This document shows positions 1 to 10,400 of a stretch of 64,000 nt of DNA, piece by piece. The notes under the pieces were generated by a model. The model did no database searches, was not told the origin of the DNA, and worked only from the letters and a program-made list of their open reading frames with translations. The DNA comes from an uncultured Lachnospira sp. GTDB taxonomy: Bacteria > Bacillota > Clostridia > Lachnospirales > Lachnospiraceae. Each line of letters begins with the position of its first letter. The stretch's first letter is position 1. The stretch lies in the NCBI GenBank assembly GCA_934359185.1, contig CAKRLE010000002.1, positions 204,628 to 268,627 on the forward strand. Reading direction: 5' to 3'. The position numbers were made by a program, and so were the translations under genes.

Positions 1-655
1 AGTTACAGATTCTAATCTCGGAATAACAAGATGTGTCCAGTATGCGCTTCTTGATCAGGGAATTGATGAGAAAAATATGAGTGTTTTAGAGGAGTATATA
101 GGTCCTGCATTAGATGACAGCTTTAAGAAGTATCATGGACTTAACAGTGAGCAGGCTGCAAAGGCTGTCAATAAATACAGGGAAAGATACAAGGATACTG
201 GCATCTTTGAAAATGAAGTGTATGATGGAATTGTCCCTTGCCTTGAGACGCTAAAAGCTGCTGGTAAAATAATATGCCTTTCAACATGTAAACCAGAACC
301 ATTTGCAGTAAGAATACTAGAACATTTCAAGCTTGATAAGTATTTTGATGTGGTTACAGGCTCAGATCTTGAGGGGATAAGGAAACAAAAGTACCAGGTT
401 ATTGAGGAAACTTTCAGGAGATTATCAGCCAATGTGTTAAAGCATGAACTCACAGATGAGCTTCTTAATGAACTCAAAGCTGATTCTGTCATGATTGGTG
501 ATAGAAATCAGGATGTCAATGGAGCGCATAAGGTTGGAATTGAATGTATAGGCGTAAGATATGGTTATGCCAAGCCTGATGAATTAGAGGATGCTGGAGT
601 TGACTATATAGTTGAGACAATACCGGAGCTGACTGCCCTTATTCTTGCACAATAA
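1..655 (+). CDS. HAD-superfamily hydrolase (phosphoglycolate phosphatase-like), 5' end outside window
   Basis: The reading frame is open from base 2, so the gene starts upstream of the window. An internal ATG at 77 is not the true start, because residues typical of the family (TDSNLGITR, the segment after the lost DxDGT nucleophile motif) lie before it. Motif II is seen as ICLSTCKPE and motif IV as IGDRNQDVNGA (GDxxxD metal ligands). A helical cap separates the motifs. This matches Gph/PpaX-type phosphatases acting on small phosphorylated metabolites in the cytoplasm; the substrate cannot be read from sequence. The gene stands alone before a promoter at about 730. Confidence 0.85.
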   Translation, partial: VTDSNLGITRCVQYALLDQGIDEKNMSVLEEYIGPALDDSFKKYHGLNSEQAAKAVNKYRERYKDTGIFENEVYDGIVPCLETLKAAGKIICLSTCKPEPFAVRILEHFKLDKYFDVVTGSDLEGIRKQKYQVIEETFRRLSANVLKHELTDELLNELKADSVMIGDRNQDVNGAHKVGIECIGVRYGYAKPDELEDAGVDYIVETIPELTALILAQ

Positions 656-728
656 TGTTGATTGCTGGCGTATAACTGACATTTGCTGTATGGTTAATAA
701 AATTTTCAGATAAATTTACATAAAAATC

Positions 729-757
729 AAGACAAAAGTTTAACAAAGTGATATAAT
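729..757 (+). promoter_or_regulatory. Probable sigma-A promoter of the iron alcohol dehydrogenase gene
   Basis: AAGACA at 729-734, a 17-bp spacer and a perfect TATAAT at 752-757 lie about 70 bp before the start codon. The -35 is imperfect. Confidence 0.5.
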
Positions 758-826
758 GTTCCTATGAGATTGGCAGAGATAATATCTGACCAGTCAACTA
801 TTGATCGTAAGGAGGTTTTATTAACA

Positions 827-1975
827 ATGGCAAACAGATTTGTATTGAATGAAACAAGTTATCATGGCGCAGGTGCTATCAAGGAGATAGCTACTGAGGC
901 TAAAGGAAGAGGATTTAAGAAGGCACTCGTATGTTCAGATCCTGATCTTATCAAGTTCAATGTTACTAAGAAAGTTACGGATGTTCTTGATGAAGCTGGA
1001 CTTGCTTATGAGATATATTCTAATATCAAGCCTAATCCAACTATTCAGAATGTACAGCTTGGTGTTGAAGCATTCAAGAAAGCAGATGCTGATTATCTTA
1101 TAGCTATTGGCGGCGGTTCATCAATGGATACAGCCAAGGGTATTGGTATTATCATAGCTAACCCTGAATTTGCTGATGTAAGAAGCCTTGAAGGAGTAGC
1201 TCCAACTAAGAATAAGTCAGTTCCTATATTTGCAGTTCCAACAACTGCAGGTACAGCAGCGGAGGTTACTATCAACTATGTTATAACAGATACTGAGAAG
1301 AATCGTAAGATGGTATGTGTAGACCCTAAGGATATTCCAGTAGTTGCATTCGTAGATTCAGAGATGATGTCAACTATGCCTAAGGGACTTACAGCAGCAA
1401 CAGGTATGGATGCTCTTACACATGCAATTGAAGGTTACATAACAGCTGGCGCATGGGAGTTATCTGATATGTTCCATATTAAAGCAATCGAGATTATATC
1501 AAGAAGCCTTCGTGCTGCGGTTAATAACGATCCTAAGGGACGTGAGGATATGGCACTTGGACAGTATGTAGCAGGTATGGGATTCTCTAACGTTGGTCTT
1601 GGTATTGTTCATTCAATGGCACATCCATTAGGAGCCCTTTATGATACACCACATGGTGTTGCTAATGCAATTATTCTTCCAACAGGAATGGAATACAATG
1701 CTTCAGTTACTGGTGAGAAGTATCGTGAGATTGCAAGAGCCATGGGTGTTGAAGGCGTTGATGACATGACTCAGGAAGAGTACAGAAAGGCTGCGATTGA
1801 TGCGGTTAAACAGCTTTCTAAGGATGTTGGTATTCCAGCTGACTTAAAAGACATTGTTAAACCTGAAGATGTTGATTTCCTTGCACAGTCTGCATATGAT
1901 GATGCATGCCGTCCAGGTAATCCAAGGCAGACAAGCGTAGACGAAATTAAAGAGTTATATCGCTCACTTATGTAA
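827..1975 (+). CDS. Iron-containing alcohol dehydrogenase (lactaldehyde reductase/FucO-like)
   Basis: The start at 827 is chosen because AAGGAGG lies 10 bases upstream; an earlier in-frame ATG at 764 lacks a site and overlaps the promoter region. The 382-residue product is full length for group III iron-dependent dehydrogenases. GGGSSMD (residues 95-101) is the NAD-binding signature. Iron ligands are visible in GMDALTHAIEGY (Asp, His) and in HSMAHPLGALYDTPHG (His, His). The family reduces aldehydes such as lactaldehyde or butyraldehyde to alcohols during anaerobic sugar fermentation. The order and spacing of motifs look most like FucO, but substrate is uncertain. Monocistronic, ended by the hairpin at 2003-2048. 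Confidence 0.88.
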   Translation: MANRFVLNETSYHGAGAIKEIATEAKGRGFKKALVCSDPDLIKFNVTKKVTDVLDEAGLAYEIYSNIKPNPTIQNVQLGVEAFKKADADYLIAIGGGSSMDTAKGIGIIIANPEFADVRSLEGVAPTKNKSVPIFAVPTTAGTAAEVTINYVITDTEKNRKMVCVDPKDIPVVAFVDSEMMSTMPKGLTAATGMDALTHAIEGYITAGAWELSDMFHIKAIEIISRSLRAAVNNDPKGREDMALGQYVAGMGFSNVGLGIVHSMAHPLGALYDTPHGVANAIILPTGMEYNASVTGEKYREIARAMGVEGVDDMTQEEYRKAAIDAVKQLSKDVGIPADLKDIVKPEDVDFLAQSAYDDACRPGNPRQTSVDEIKELYRSLM

Positions 1976-2002
1976 TGGATAATATCCGATATTAATTTTA
2001 CC

Positions 2003-2048
2003 AAAAGCAGGAGCTTGTATGTTTTTACATTGCAAACTTCTGCTTTTG
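2003..2048 (+). terminator. Rho-independent terminator after the alcohol dehydrogenase gene
   Basis: AAAAGCAG (2003-2010) pairs with CTGCTTTT ending about 2047. The stem is long and slightly imperfect, closing over a T-rich loop. The A/T arms make it possibly bidirectional. Confidence 0.75.
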
Positions 2049-2099
2049 TGTATATAATAATGTTTACTATATAACTATTTATAATTGTGTGAGGATTTT

Positions 2100-2987
2100 A
2101 TGAGAGAATATGTATTGAGCTGTTGTTCAACAGCAGATTTATCAGAAGAACATTTTAAGAATGATGACATTAATTATATATGTTTTCATTATTATCTCGA
2201 TGGAAAGCCATATGCTGATGATTTAGGTAAATCAATGCCGTTAGATGAATTCTATAAAGCTATGGAGAATGGAGCACAGACTAAGACATCACAGATTAAT
2301 TCGGATGAATATGTTGAGTATTTTGAAAAATTCCTTAAGGATGGAAAGGATATTTTACATGTGACATTATCATCTGGCATATCAGGTTCAATTAATTCAG
2401 CACTGATTGCAAAGGATATATTAAGCGAGAAATATCCAGACCGTAAGATAATAATTGAAGATTCATTAGCAGCATCTTCGGGGTATGGTCTCCTTATGGA
2501 TAAACTTTCAGAGCTTAAGAAGTCAGGTCTTGGAATTGATGAAGTCCATAAGTGGCTTGTTGACAACAGATTAAGACTTAATCACTGGTTTTTCTCAACA
2601 GATCTTACATTCTATATCAGGGGCGGAAGAGTCAGTAAAGTATCAGGATTTGTAGGAAATGTTCTTAATATATGTCCGCTTCTGAATGTAAATAATGAGG
2701 GTAAGCTGATTCCAAGATATAAAATCAGAGGAAAGAGAAAGGTTATAGAGGCAATTGTAGATAAGATGGCAGAACTCGCCGATGGAAAATATGACTATAA
2801 TGGTAAATGCTATATATCACAGTCAGCATGTCAGGATGATGCTGATGCCGTTGCTAAACTGGTTGAGACACGTTTCCCTAATCTTGATGGAAAAGTACTT
2901 ATTAACAATATAGGAACAACTATTGGAGCACATACAGGTCCAGGAACCGTTGCATTATTTTTCTGGGGCGATGAAAGACAGAATTAA
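2100..2987 (+). CDS. DegV family fatty-acid-binding protein
   Basis: The 295-residue protein begins REYVLSCCSTADLS, matching the DegV N-terminal strand with the STADL motif. It continues with SSGISGSINSA and a central basic segment IRGGRVSKVSG typical of DegV. The C-terminal GTTIGAHTGPGT is the conserved lipid-headgroup loop. DegV (FakB) proteins bind fatty acids and can present them to the FakA kinase. The start at 2100 follows TGTGAGGATTTT; upstream in-frame TTG at 2085 is less likely. No fakA-like gene is in the window. Confidence 0.88.
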   Translation: MREYVLSCCSTADLSEEHFKNDDINYICFHYYLDGKPYADDLGKSMPLDEFYKAMENGAQTKTSQINSDEYVEYFEKFLKDGKDILHVTLSSGISGSINSALIAKDILSEKYPDRKIIIEDSLAASSGYGLLMDKLSELKKSGLGIDEVHKWLVDNRLRLNHWFFSTDLTFYIRGGRVSKVSGFVGNVLNICPLLNVNNEGKLIPRYKIRGKRKVIEAIVDKMAELADGKYDYNGKCYISQSACQDDADAVAKLVETRFPNLDGKVLINNIGTTIGAHTGPGTVALFFWGDERQN

Positions 2988-3003
2988 ATATTTTTATACA
3001 TCT

Positions 3004-3045
3004 GCCGATATATCTTATATGAGTGTGATATATCGGCTATATTTA
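3004..3045 (+). terminator. Hairpin after degV, likely terminator
   Basis: GCCGATATATC (3004-3014) pairs perfectly with GATATATCGGC (3027-3037), followed by a weak T-containing tail. It could also act as a processing or attenuating hairpin for the next gene, which starts only 25 bp later. Confidence 0.55.
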
Positions 3046-3062
3046 TGCCAGAAGGAGTGTTT

Positions 3063-3743
3063 ATGAATATTAATAATGTTACATCATCAACATTGCTTGA
3101 TATGCTTAGTGATACAAGCACAAGTAAATCAGATGATATATTTACAACCCTGATACAGAATAATAATATCAGATGCCAGAAAAGATTAGAGGAGCTTGGG
3201 ATAACAAGCAGCTCATCAGGCTTGGACGATGCTTATAAGAAAGTATCTGCATCTGCAACTAATGTAACTGAAGCTGTAAATAAGCTTACAGACAGCAGTC
3301 TCTGGAATGAAGAAAGCAAGGATTACAGCAGGGATAATATTAACAGTGCCATTAAAGGATTTGTCAGCACATATAATACATTTTTATCTAATTTAAGCAA
3401 GGTGGGCAATTCAATTGAGGACACATTTAAGACAGCCCTAAACAAAATTACCACGGAGTATAAGGAAAAGCTTTCAGAAGCCGGCATAACAGTTGGCGAT
3501 AACGGAAGACTTACTATAGATGAAGATAAGTTTAAGGCTGCTGATATATCTAAACTGAAAGAATTATTTGGAAAAGATTCAAAGATGCTTGAAGAAATTA
3601 ACACAAATTCAGTTGATTGTGCTGGGATAGTATCGAAGGCACTATCTATACAGAACAGCATGTCTGGATTATATAATTCTTCATCTAATGCTATAGATAT
3701 TAATAATTATCTGTCTGGTTCAGCATTTGACAGTCTTGGATAG
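3063..3743 (+). CDS. FliD-like (flagellar hook-associated) helical protein
   Basis: 226 residues, no signal peptide. Start at 3063 is set by AGAAGGAG seven bases upstream. The first third is Ser/Thr/Asn-rich (MLSDTSTSKSDD). The middle is helical with NSAIKGFVSTYNTFLSNL. Then AGITVGDNGRLTIDEDKFK resembles the C-terminal domain of filament-cap protein FliD, in which a DGxLxxDxxKF turn precedes the last helices. It is much shorter than FliD (over 450 residues) and no other flagellar gene is nearby, so a flagellar role is not shown. It may be a free-standing FliD_C-like protein of unknown function. Confidence 0.5.
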   Translation: MNINNVTSSTLLDMLSDTSTSKSDDIFTTLIQNNNIRCQKRLEELGITSSSSGLDDAYKKVSASATNVTEAVNKLTDSSLWNEESKDYSRDNINSAIKGFVSTYNTFLSNLSKVGNSIEDTFKTALNKITTEYKEKLSEAGITVGDNGRLTIDEDKFKAADISKLKELFGKDSKMLEEINTNSVDCAGIVSKALSIQNSMSGLYNSSSNAIDINNYLSGSAFDSLG

Positions 3744-3823
3744 AAAACCAGGATGAAAAGCAGCAATAATATGAGAAAAGTTTTTGTTGATTTTTCTTGG
3801 CAAATATGTATACTAATATGTGA

Positions 3824-3858
3824 GTGTGAAATTTTTCACACTTTGTAAAGTACTATAA
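3824..3858 (+). promoter_or_regulatory. Perfect palindromic operator and -10 element upstream of pckA
   Basis: GTGTGAAA-TT-TTTCACAC at 3824-3841 is a perfect 8+8 bp dyad placed over the expected -35 region of a TATAAT at 3853-3858. The core TGTGA-N6-TCACA fits both Rex-type redox repressor sites and CRP/FNR-type sites. The position suggests repression, but which regulator binds is inference. Confidence 0.55.
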
Positions 3859-3883
3859 TATAGAAAAGAGAGGTTAATGTAAG

Positions 3884-5488
3884 ATGGCACAGATCGATTT
3901 AAGTAAGTATGGCATTTCAGGTGCTACAGAGATCGTTTACAATCCTTCATATGAGGTATTATTCGAGGAAGAGACTAAGTCTACTAACGAGGGTTATGAA
4001 GTAGGTAAGGAGAGCGAACTTGGAGCTGTTGACGTTATGACAGGTATCTATACAGGACGTTCACCTAAGGACAAATATATCGTTGTTGACGAAAACTCTA
4101 AGGACACTGTATGGTGGACATCAGATGAGTATAAGAATGATAACCACCCAATGCCAGAAGATGTATGGGCTAAGGTAAAGGATATTGCTAAGAAGGAGCT
4201 TTCTAACAAGAGACTTTTCGTAGTTGATGCATTCTGTGGAGCTAACAAGGACACAAGAATGGCAGTTCGTTTCATCGTTGAAGTTGCTTGGCAGGCACAT
4301 TTCGTAACTAACATGTTCATTAAGCCAACAGAGGAAGAACTCAAGGATTTTGAGCCTGATTTCGTTGTATACAATGCTTCTAAGGCTAAGGTTGAGAATT
4401 ATGCTGAGTTAGGTCTTAATTCAGAGACATGTGTTGCATTCAATATCACAAGCCATGAGCAGGTTATTATCAATACATGGTATGGTGGAGAGATGAAGAA
4501 GGGTATGTTCTCTATGATGAACTACTATCTCCCATTAAAGGGCATTGCTTCAATGCATTGTTCAGCTAACACAGATATGAATGGTGAGAATACAGCTATC
4601 TTCTTCGGACTTTCAGGAACAGGTAAGACAACTCTTTCTACAGATCCTAAGAGACTTCTTATCGGTGATGATGAGCACGGCTGGGATGATAACGGCGTAT
4701 TCAACTTTGAAGGTGGATGTTATGCTAAGGTTATCAACCTTGATAAAGAATCTGAGCCAGATATCTACAATGCTATTAAGAGAAACGCATTACTTGAGAA
4801 TGTAACTCTTGATGCTGATGGTAAGATTGATTTTGCTGATAAGTCAGTTACAGAGAACACTCGTGTATCTTACCCAATTAACCATATTAATAATATTGTA
4901 CGTCCAGTTTCTTCAGCTCCAGCAGCTAAGAATGTTATCTTCCTTTCAGCAGATGCATTTGGCGTACTTCCACCAGTTTCAATCCTTACACCAGAGCAGA
5001 CACAGTACTACTTCCTTTCAGGATTTACAGCTAAGCTTGCTGGTACAGAGCGTGGTATCACAGAACCTACACCAACATTCTCAGCTTGCTTTGGACAGGC
5101 ATTCCTTGAGCTTCATCCAACTAAGTATGCTGAAGAGCTTGTTAAGAAGATGGAGAAGAGTGGTGCTAAGGCATACCTTGTTAACACAGGATGGAATGGA
5201 ACAGGTAAGAGAATTTCTATTAAGGATACTCGTGGAATTATCGATGCAATCCTTAGTGGTGCTATAGTTTCAGCTCCAACTAAGACAATTCCTCACTTCA
5301 ACTTTGAAGTTCCAACAGAGCTTCCAGGTGTTGATCCAGCAATCCTTGATCCTCGTGATACATATGCAGATGCTTCAGAGTGGGAGACAAAGGCTCTTGA
5401 CTTAGCTGACAGATTCATCAAGAACTTCGCTAAGTATGAGGGTAACCCAGCAGGTAAGGCATTAGTTGCTGCAGGTCCACAGAAGTAA
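3884..5488 (+). CDS. pckA: Phosphoenolpyruvate carboxykinase (ATP)
   Basis: 534 residues, the usual length of ATP-dependent PEPCK. The kinase-1a loop [11 protein letters not shown] and the kinase-2 motif LIGDDEHGW are intact, as are [11 protein letters not shown] (substrate arginine) and [12 protein letters not shown]. The enzyme interconverts oxaloacetate plus ATP with PEP, CO2 and ADP. In gut anaerobes it often runs toward oxaloacetate and succinate. Codon use is strongly biased to a few codons (AAG, GTT, ACA), as in highly expressed genes. Single gene with its own palindromic operator and terminator. Confidence 0.97.
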   Translation: MAQIDLSKYGISGATEIVYNPSYEVLFEEETKSTNEGYEVGKESELGAVDVMTGIYTGRSPKDKYIVVDENSKDTVWWTSDEYKNDNHPMPEDVWAKVKDIAKKELSNKRLFVVDAFCGANKDTRMAVRFIVEVAWQAHFVTNMFIKPTEEELKDFEPDFVVYNASKAKVENYAELGLNSETCVAFNITSHEQVIINTWYGGEMKKGMFSMMNYYLPLKGIASMHCSANTDMNGENTAIFFGLSGTGKTTLSTDPKRLLIGDDEHGWDDNGVFNFEGGCYAKVINLDKESEPDIYNAIKRNALLENVTLDADGKIDFADKSVTENTRVSYPINHINNIVRPVSSAPAAKNVIFLSADAFGVLPPVSILTPEQTQYYFLSGFTAKLAGTERGITEPTPTFSACFGQAFLELHPTKYAEELVKKMEKSGAKAYLVNTGWNGTGKRISIKDTRGIIDAILSGAIVSAPTKTIPHFNFEVPTELPGVDPAILDPRDTYADASEWETKALDLADRFIKNFAKYEGNPAGKALVAAGPQK

Positions 5489-5521
5489 TTTTTAAGATTA
5501 AAATTTAATCAGGATTAATTT

Positions 5522-5558
5522 AAGCCGGTTTAGAGTTTTCTAGACCGGCTTTTATTAT
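5522..5558 (+). terminator. Rho-independent terminator of pckA
   Basis: AAGCCGGTTTAGA pairs with TCTAGACCGGCTT around a GTTT loop, with TTTATTATTTT after it. Confidence 0.9.
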
Positions 5559-5581
5559 TTTATAGTTTCTTAATAAATTTG

Positions 5582-5624
5582 TTAGCACTCACCTCTTGAC
5601 AGTGCTAATAATATGGTTTATAAC
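5582..5624 (+). promoter_or_regulatory. CIRCE element over the clpB promoter
   Basis: TTAGCACTC (5582-5590), 9-bp spacer, CAGTGCTAA (5600-5608): the HrcA repressor site with one mismatch in the right arm. TTGACA (5596-5601), 17 bp and TATAAC (5619-5624) form the promoter, so bound HrcA would cover the -35. This marks clpB as a class I heat-shock gene. Confidence 0.9.
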
Positions 5625-5685
5625 TGCAATAGATGAGAAAGAAAAGCATGTTTCATCAGATTACTAATTTAAGGAGGAAATGATT

Positions 5686-8262
5686 ATGAACATCAACAAA
5701 TTCACACAAAAGTCTATGGAAGCAGTAAACCAGTGCGAGAAGATTGCCTATGATTATGGCAATCAGGAGATTGATCAGGAACATTTTCTCTATAGTCTTC
5801 TTACAATAGAGGACAGCTTAATTGCTAATTTAATAGAGAAGATGGGAATCGATAAAGATCTTTTTATAAAGAATATAGAGACTCTGTTAAGCCAGAAGAA
5901 TAAAGTGTCTGGCAATGTACAGCTCTATGTGAGCAATGACCTGAACAAGGTGCTTATAAATGCCGAGGATGAGGCAAAGAGAATGGGCGACTCATATGTG
6001 TCAGTTGAGCATCTGATGCTTGCCATGATATCAGCACCTAATAAGGGAATCAAGCAGTTGTTTAAGACTTATGGAATTACAAGGGATAAGTTCTTATCAG
6101 TGCTTGCTACAGTAAGAGGCAATCAGTCAGTCACAAGTGATAATCCTGAGGCAACTTACGACACGCTTAAAAAATATGGCCAGGATCTTGTTGAGAAAGC
6201 TAAAGATGGTAAGCTTGACCCGGTTATAGGACGTGATAATGAAATCAGGAATGTCATAAGGATTCTTAGCCGTAAGACAAAGAATAATCCAGTTCTTATC
6301 GGTGAACCTGGTGTAGGTAAGACAGCAGTTGTTGAAGGACTTGCACAGAGAATTGTCCGTGGAGATGTTCCAGAAGGACTTAAAGATAAAGTAATATTTG
6401 CACTTGATATGGGTGCTCTTGTGGCAGGTGCCAAGTACAGAGGTGAGTTCGAGGAGAGACTTAAAGCTGTGCTTGATGAGGTCAAGAAGAGCGAAGGACA
6501 GATAATTCTATTCATTGATGAGATTCATACAATAGTCGGTGCCGGTAAGACAGAAGGTTCGATGGATGCAGGCAATATGCTTAAGCCAATGCTTGCAAGA
6601 GGTGAGCTTCACTGTATCGGTGCTACAACACTTGATGAGCATAGACAATATATTGAGAAAGACCCTGCGCTTGAAAGACGTTTCCAGCCGGTTATGGTTG
6701 ATGAGCCAACAGTCGAGGATACTATATCTATTTTAAGAGGCTTAAAGGACAGATATGAAGTGTTCCATGGTGTTAAGATAACAGATGGTGCATTAGTCAG
6801 TGCAGCAACATTGTCTGACAGATACATTTCAGAAAGATTCCTGCCAGATAAGGCAATTGACCTGGTGGATGAGGCTTGTGCCATGATTAAGACAGAGCTA
6901 GACTCAATGCCGGCAGAACTTGATGAGATGCAAAGAAAGATAATGCAGTTAGAGATTGAGGAGGCTGCTCTTAAGAAAGAGACAGACCATCTTAGTCAGG
7001 AGCGTCTTGCTGCACTTCAGAAGGAACTGTCTGAGCTAAGAGAAGATTTTAACCAGCAGAAGGCTAAATGGGACAGCGAGAAGTCGAGTGTTGACCAGGT
7101 AAGCAAGTTAAAAGAAGAACTTGAGAATGTCAATAATGAGATTGCCAAAGCAAAGAGAGATTACAATCTTGAAAAAGCTGCAGAACTTCAGTATGGCAGA
7201 CTTCCATCAATCCAGAAGCAGCTTAATGAAGCAGAAGAGAAGGCTAAAAACAAAGGCATGGATTTGGTACATGAGAGTGTAACAGAGGAAGAAATTGCCA
7301 AGATTATATCAAGATGGACTGGTATTCCAGTAAGCAAGCTTAGTGAGACTGAACGCCAGAAGACACTTCATCTTGAAGATGAACTTCACAAGAGGGTAAT
7401 CGGACAGGATGAAGGTGTTACGAAGGTTACAGAAGCTATTATAAGGTCTAAGGCAGGTATCAAAGACCCAACTAAGCCAATCGGATCATTCCTGTTCTTA
7501 GGACCAACTGGTGTAGGTAAGACAGAGCTTGCAAAAGCATTAGCACAGAATCTGTTCGATGATGAGAATAACATTGTCAGGCTTGATATGTCCGAGTACA
7601 TGGAGAAATACTCAGTGTCTCGTCTTATAGGAGCGCCTCCGGGATATGTAGGCTATGATGAAGGTGGACAGCTTACAGAAGCGGTAAGAAGAAAACCATA
7701 TTCAGTAGTACTTTTCGATGAGATTGAGAAAGCTCATCCAGATGTATTCAACGTACTTCTTCAGGTTCTTGATGATGGACGTATAACGGATTCACAGGGT
7801 AGAACAGTTGATTTTAAGAACACTATAATTATTCTTACAAGTAATATTGGCTCAACATATCTTCTTGACGGAATTGATGAAAATGGTACTATCAAACAGG
7901 AAGCAAAAGATATGGCGATGAATGATCTGCGTGCACATTTCAGACCAGAATTTCTTAACAGACTTGATGAAATAATTATGTTCAAGCCGCTTACTAAGGA
8001 TAATATCAGTAATATTGTTAATCTCCTTATTGCGGATGTCAACAGAAGACTTGCTGATAAAGATTTAAAGGTTGTACTTACAGATGAAGCCAAGAAGTTT
8101 GTTGTTGATAATGGTTTTGATCCGACATATGGTGCAAGACCACTCAAGAGGTATATACAAAAAACTGTTGAGACACTTGCAGCAAAGCTTATACTTGCTG
8201 GAAATGTCAATGATAATACAATCACAATTGATGTATCCGGCGACACGTTAACTGCAAGGTAA
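5686..8262 (+). CDS. clpB: ATP-dependent chaperone ClpB
   Basis: 858 residues with the full ClpB layout: Clp N-domain (about 1-145), first AAA+ module with [13 protein letters not shown] and [12 protein letters not shown], a long coiled-coil middle domain (about 405-525, rich in E/K/L), and a second AAA+ module with [13 protein letters not shown] and the ClpB-type pore loop in [13 protein letters not shown]. It pulls proteins out of aggregates together with DnaK in the cytoplasm. The middle domain separates it from ClpC/ClpA. Start at 5686 gives an 8-base gap from AAGGAGG; an in-frame ATG at 5680 is too close. Controlled by the CIRCE site upstream. Confidence 0.97.
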   Translation: MNINKFTQKSMEAVNQCEKIAYDYGNQEIDQEHFLYSLLTIEDSLIANLIEKMGIDKDLFIKNIETLLSQKNKVSGNVQLYVSNDLNKVLINAEDEAKRMGDSYVSVEHLMLAMISAPNKGIKQLFKTYGITRDKFLSVLATVRGNQSVTSDNPEATYDTLKKYGQDLVEKAKDGKLDPVIGRDNEIRNVIRILSRKTKNNPVLIGEPGVGKTAVVEGLAQRIVRGDVPEGLKDKVIFALDMGALVAGAKYRGEFEERLKAVLDEVKKSEGQIILFIDEIHTIVGAGKTEGSMDAGNMLKPMLARGELHCIGATTLDEHRQYIEKDPALERRFQPVMVDEPTVEDTISILRGLKDRYEVFHGVKITDGALVSAATLSDRYISERFLPDKAIDLVDEACAMIKTELDSMPAELDEMQRKIMQLEIEEAALKKETDHLSQERLAALQKELSELREDFNQQKAKWDSEKSSVDQVSKLKEELENVNNEIAKAKRDYNLEKAAELQYGRLPSIQKQLNEAEEKAKNKGMDLVHESVTEEEIAKIISRWTGIPVSKLSETERQKTLHLEDELHKRVIGQDEGVTKVTEAIIRSKAGIKDPTKPIGSFLFLGPTGVGKTELAKALAQNLFDDENNIVRLDMSEYMEKYSVSRLIGAPPGYVGYDEGGQLTEAVRRKPYSVVLFDEIEKAHPDVFNVLLQVLDDGRITDSQGRTVDFKNTIIILTSNIGSTYLLDGIDENGTIKQEAKDMAMNDLRAHFRPEFLNRLDEIIMFKPLTKDNISNIVNLLIADVNRRLADKDLKVVLTDEAKKFVVDNGFDPTYGARPLKRYIQKTVETLAAKLILAGNVNDNTITIDVSGDTLTAR

Positions 8263-8278
8263 GCATAAGTTAATAAAC

Positions 8279-8336
8279 AGCAAAAGCTGCTGCCATAGTT
8301 TTTATAACTGTGGCGGCAGCTTTTTGCTGTTTTATA
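8279..8336 (+). terminator. Rho-independent terminator of clpB
   Basis: AGCAAAAGCTGCTGCC pairs with GGCGGCAGCTTTTTGCT around a T-rich loop, followed by GTTTTAT. Confidence 0.88.
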
Positions 8337-8455
8337 TGTAAAATATAAATAAGATTTATACAGGTCAGTTTTACCTAAATGTTAGTTTTATAAAGAAACG
8401 TATTGTGGTATAATATATATAACTATTGGATTATCAAAGCAAAGGAGGAAACTCT

Positions 8456-10375
8456 ATGTCAGTTCAGGATTATCTTAGTGCGTTAAAGATTGGAAAAAAA
8501 GAATACAACGCATGCATCAATAAGGGAACATACCCATATCTTCCAGTCCTTGAAAATCTTGTGTCAGATGATGATATAGACTCAGAAGTCAGTTTATCAG
8601 TTGACCAGATTCCATTAAGACTTGTGGTTGGAACATGTAATGCGGCAAGAACTAATGCATTTGCAGGTAATTTTATGCCATTGCTGGAGTGGGGAACAGA
8701 ATTCTCTGCTAAATGGGCAAGTCTTAGTGAAAGTCAGGTGAATGAGGGAATAAGAGACCCTATTAAAGTATATGAGTATATGAACAAGTTCTATGTACTT
8801 GAAGGTAATAAGCGTGTGAGTGTTCTTAAATATTTTAAGGCAGTTACAGTCAATGCTGAGGTTATCCGTAAGATTCCTAAGAAGAGTGATAAACCAGAGA
8901 TAAAAATATATTATGAGTTTATGGATTTCTACAAGTGTACCAAGCTTAATGATATATATTTCAGCAAGGTAGGAAGCTTTCCTTCATTCATGAATCTTGT
9001 CGGGATAGAGAAAGACAAGAAGATGGATGAAGATGCAAGGCGAGATCTTGTCTCATGCTTTTTAAGTTTTAAGAATGCATATGATTCCAATGGTGGTTCA
9101 AGATTTGATTATCCAGCCGGGGATGCGTTTCTAAGATTTATACACATATTTGGGTATGATACAGTGAAAGCTATGACACCTGCAGAAATGTCTAAGAATG
9201 TGGCTAAGTCATGGGCTGAATTTGAGCTGTTATCAGAGGATTCAGAGATTGACCTTTCCATGAATCCAGGAAGAACCGAGGTTAAGAAGAATATATTAAG
9301 CTATCTTCTTCCTTGGGCATCAGGTGATTCCAAGAAGCTAAAGGTTGGCTTTGTCTATGAAAATACACCACAGAATTCAGAATGGTGTTATGCCCACGAA
9401 CTTGGAAGACAGTATATAGATGAAACGTTTGGAAGCCAGATAGAGACAACAAGTGTAACGAATGTAAGACCAGACGTTGATGATGAGAAAGCTATTGAGA
9501 TGATGATTAATAATGGCGCTGATCTTATATTTGTTACATCGCCAGCTATGATAATAGCAAGTGTCAAGATGGCTATAGCACATCCGGGAGTTAAAATCCT
9601 TAACTGTTCACTCAATACCTCGCATAAGTATATAAGAACATATTATGCGAGAATGTACGAGGCGAAGTTTCTTACAGGTGTGCTTGCTGGTGCATTGTCT
9701 ACACAGGATAAGATTGGTTATGTTGCACAGTATCCGGTATATGGTGCTATTGCTAATATTAATGCATTTGCCATGGGGGCAAAGTTTGTCAATCCAAGGG
9801 CAAAGGTTTACCTGCAGTGGTCAAGTGTCAAGGGGGCTAATGTAGAAGAAGAATTCAAGAAAGAGAATATAAAGTATATCTCAGACCAGGATATGATTAC
9901 TCCACAGTGTAGTTCAAGAAGATTTGGCCTGTACAATAACGAAGGAGTTGGCAACAGGCAGCATATAGCCATGCCAGCATGGCATTGGGGTGTGTTCTAT
10001 GAGAAGCTTATACAGAGCATTTTAAGCGGTTCATGGAAGGATGATGATGACAATGTCAGGGCACTCAATTACTGGTGGGGAATGTCTGCTGGTGTTGTAG
10101 ACCTGATTACATCTAATAAGATTCCAGTTGAAACAGGAAGACTTGTTGATGCATTCAGAAATATGATTATTAAGGGTGAATTTGAACCATTTTCGGATGA
10201 ACTGTACGATCAGGACAGACATTTACGCAATAAGAAAGGTAATACCTTATCACCAGAAGAGATTATAACAATGGACTGGCTTATAGATAATGTAGTGGGA
10301 ACTATCCCTGATATTGATGATCTGGAAGACAGTGTTAAAGCAATAGTTGCTAACCAGGGGGTCTCTCAGGAATAA
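8456..10375 (+). CDS. Cytoplasmic BMP/Med-family binding-domain protein with N-terminal ParB-like module
   Basis: 639 residues; start at 8456 has AAAGGAGG upstream. The N-terminal half (to about 280) contains KFYVLEGNKRVSVLKYF, which looks like the ParB/Srx-type nucleotide-binding fold. The C-terminal half (about 290-600) is a basic-membrane-protein (PnrA/Med-like) periplasmic-binding fold: KVGFVYENTPQNSEW, ADLIFVTSPAMI and GYVAQYPVYGAIANINAFAMGA. BMP proteins are usually exported lipoproteins that bind purine nucleosides. This one lacks any signal peptide or lipobox, so it is probably a cytoplasmic sensor or regulator. The next gene follows after 25 bp and may be co-transcribed. The ligand is not predictable. 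Confidence 0.7.
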   Translation: MSVQDYLSALKIGKKEYNACINKGTYPYLPVLENLVSDDDIDSEVSLSVDQIPLRLVVGTCNAARTNAFAGNFMPLLEWGTEFSAKWASLSESQVNEGIRDPIKVYEYMNKFYVLEGNKRVSVLKYFKAVTVNAEVIRKIPKKSDKPEIKIYYEFMDFYKCTKLNDIYFSKVGSFPSFMNLVGIEKDKKMDEDARRDLVSCFLSFKNAYDSNGGSRFDYPAGDAFLRFIHIFGYDTVKAMTPAEMSKNVAKSWAEFELLSEDSEIDLSMNPGRTEVKKNILSYLLPWASGDSKKLKVGFVYENTPQNSEWCYAHELGRQYIDETFGSQIETTSVTNVRPDVDDEKAIEMMINNGADLIFVTSPAMIIASVKMAIAHPGVKILNCSLNTSHKYIRTYYARMYEAKFLTGVLAGALSTQDKIGYVAQYPVYGAIANINAFAMGAKFVNPRAKVYLQWSSVKGANVEEEFKKENIKYISDQDMITPQCSSRRFGLYNNEGVGNRQHIAMPAWHWGVFYEKLIQSILSGSWKDDDDNVRALNYWWGMSAGVVDLITSNKIPVETGRLVDAFRNMIIKGEFEPFSDELYDQDRHLRNKKGNTLSPEEIITMDWLIDNVVGTIPDIDDLEDSVKAIVANQGVSQE

Positions 10376-10400
10376 AGAGTTATAAAGGAATATACATGTT

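Noticed and set aside
133..492. 119-residue minus-strand frame opposite the HAD gene
   Set aside because: Mirror frame of a clearly coding gene, no ribosome site, composition without family features.
4581..5267. Two plus-strand frames inside pckA in another phase
   Set aside because: Leu/Gln-rich translations typical of shifted frames caused by the strong codon bias of pckA.
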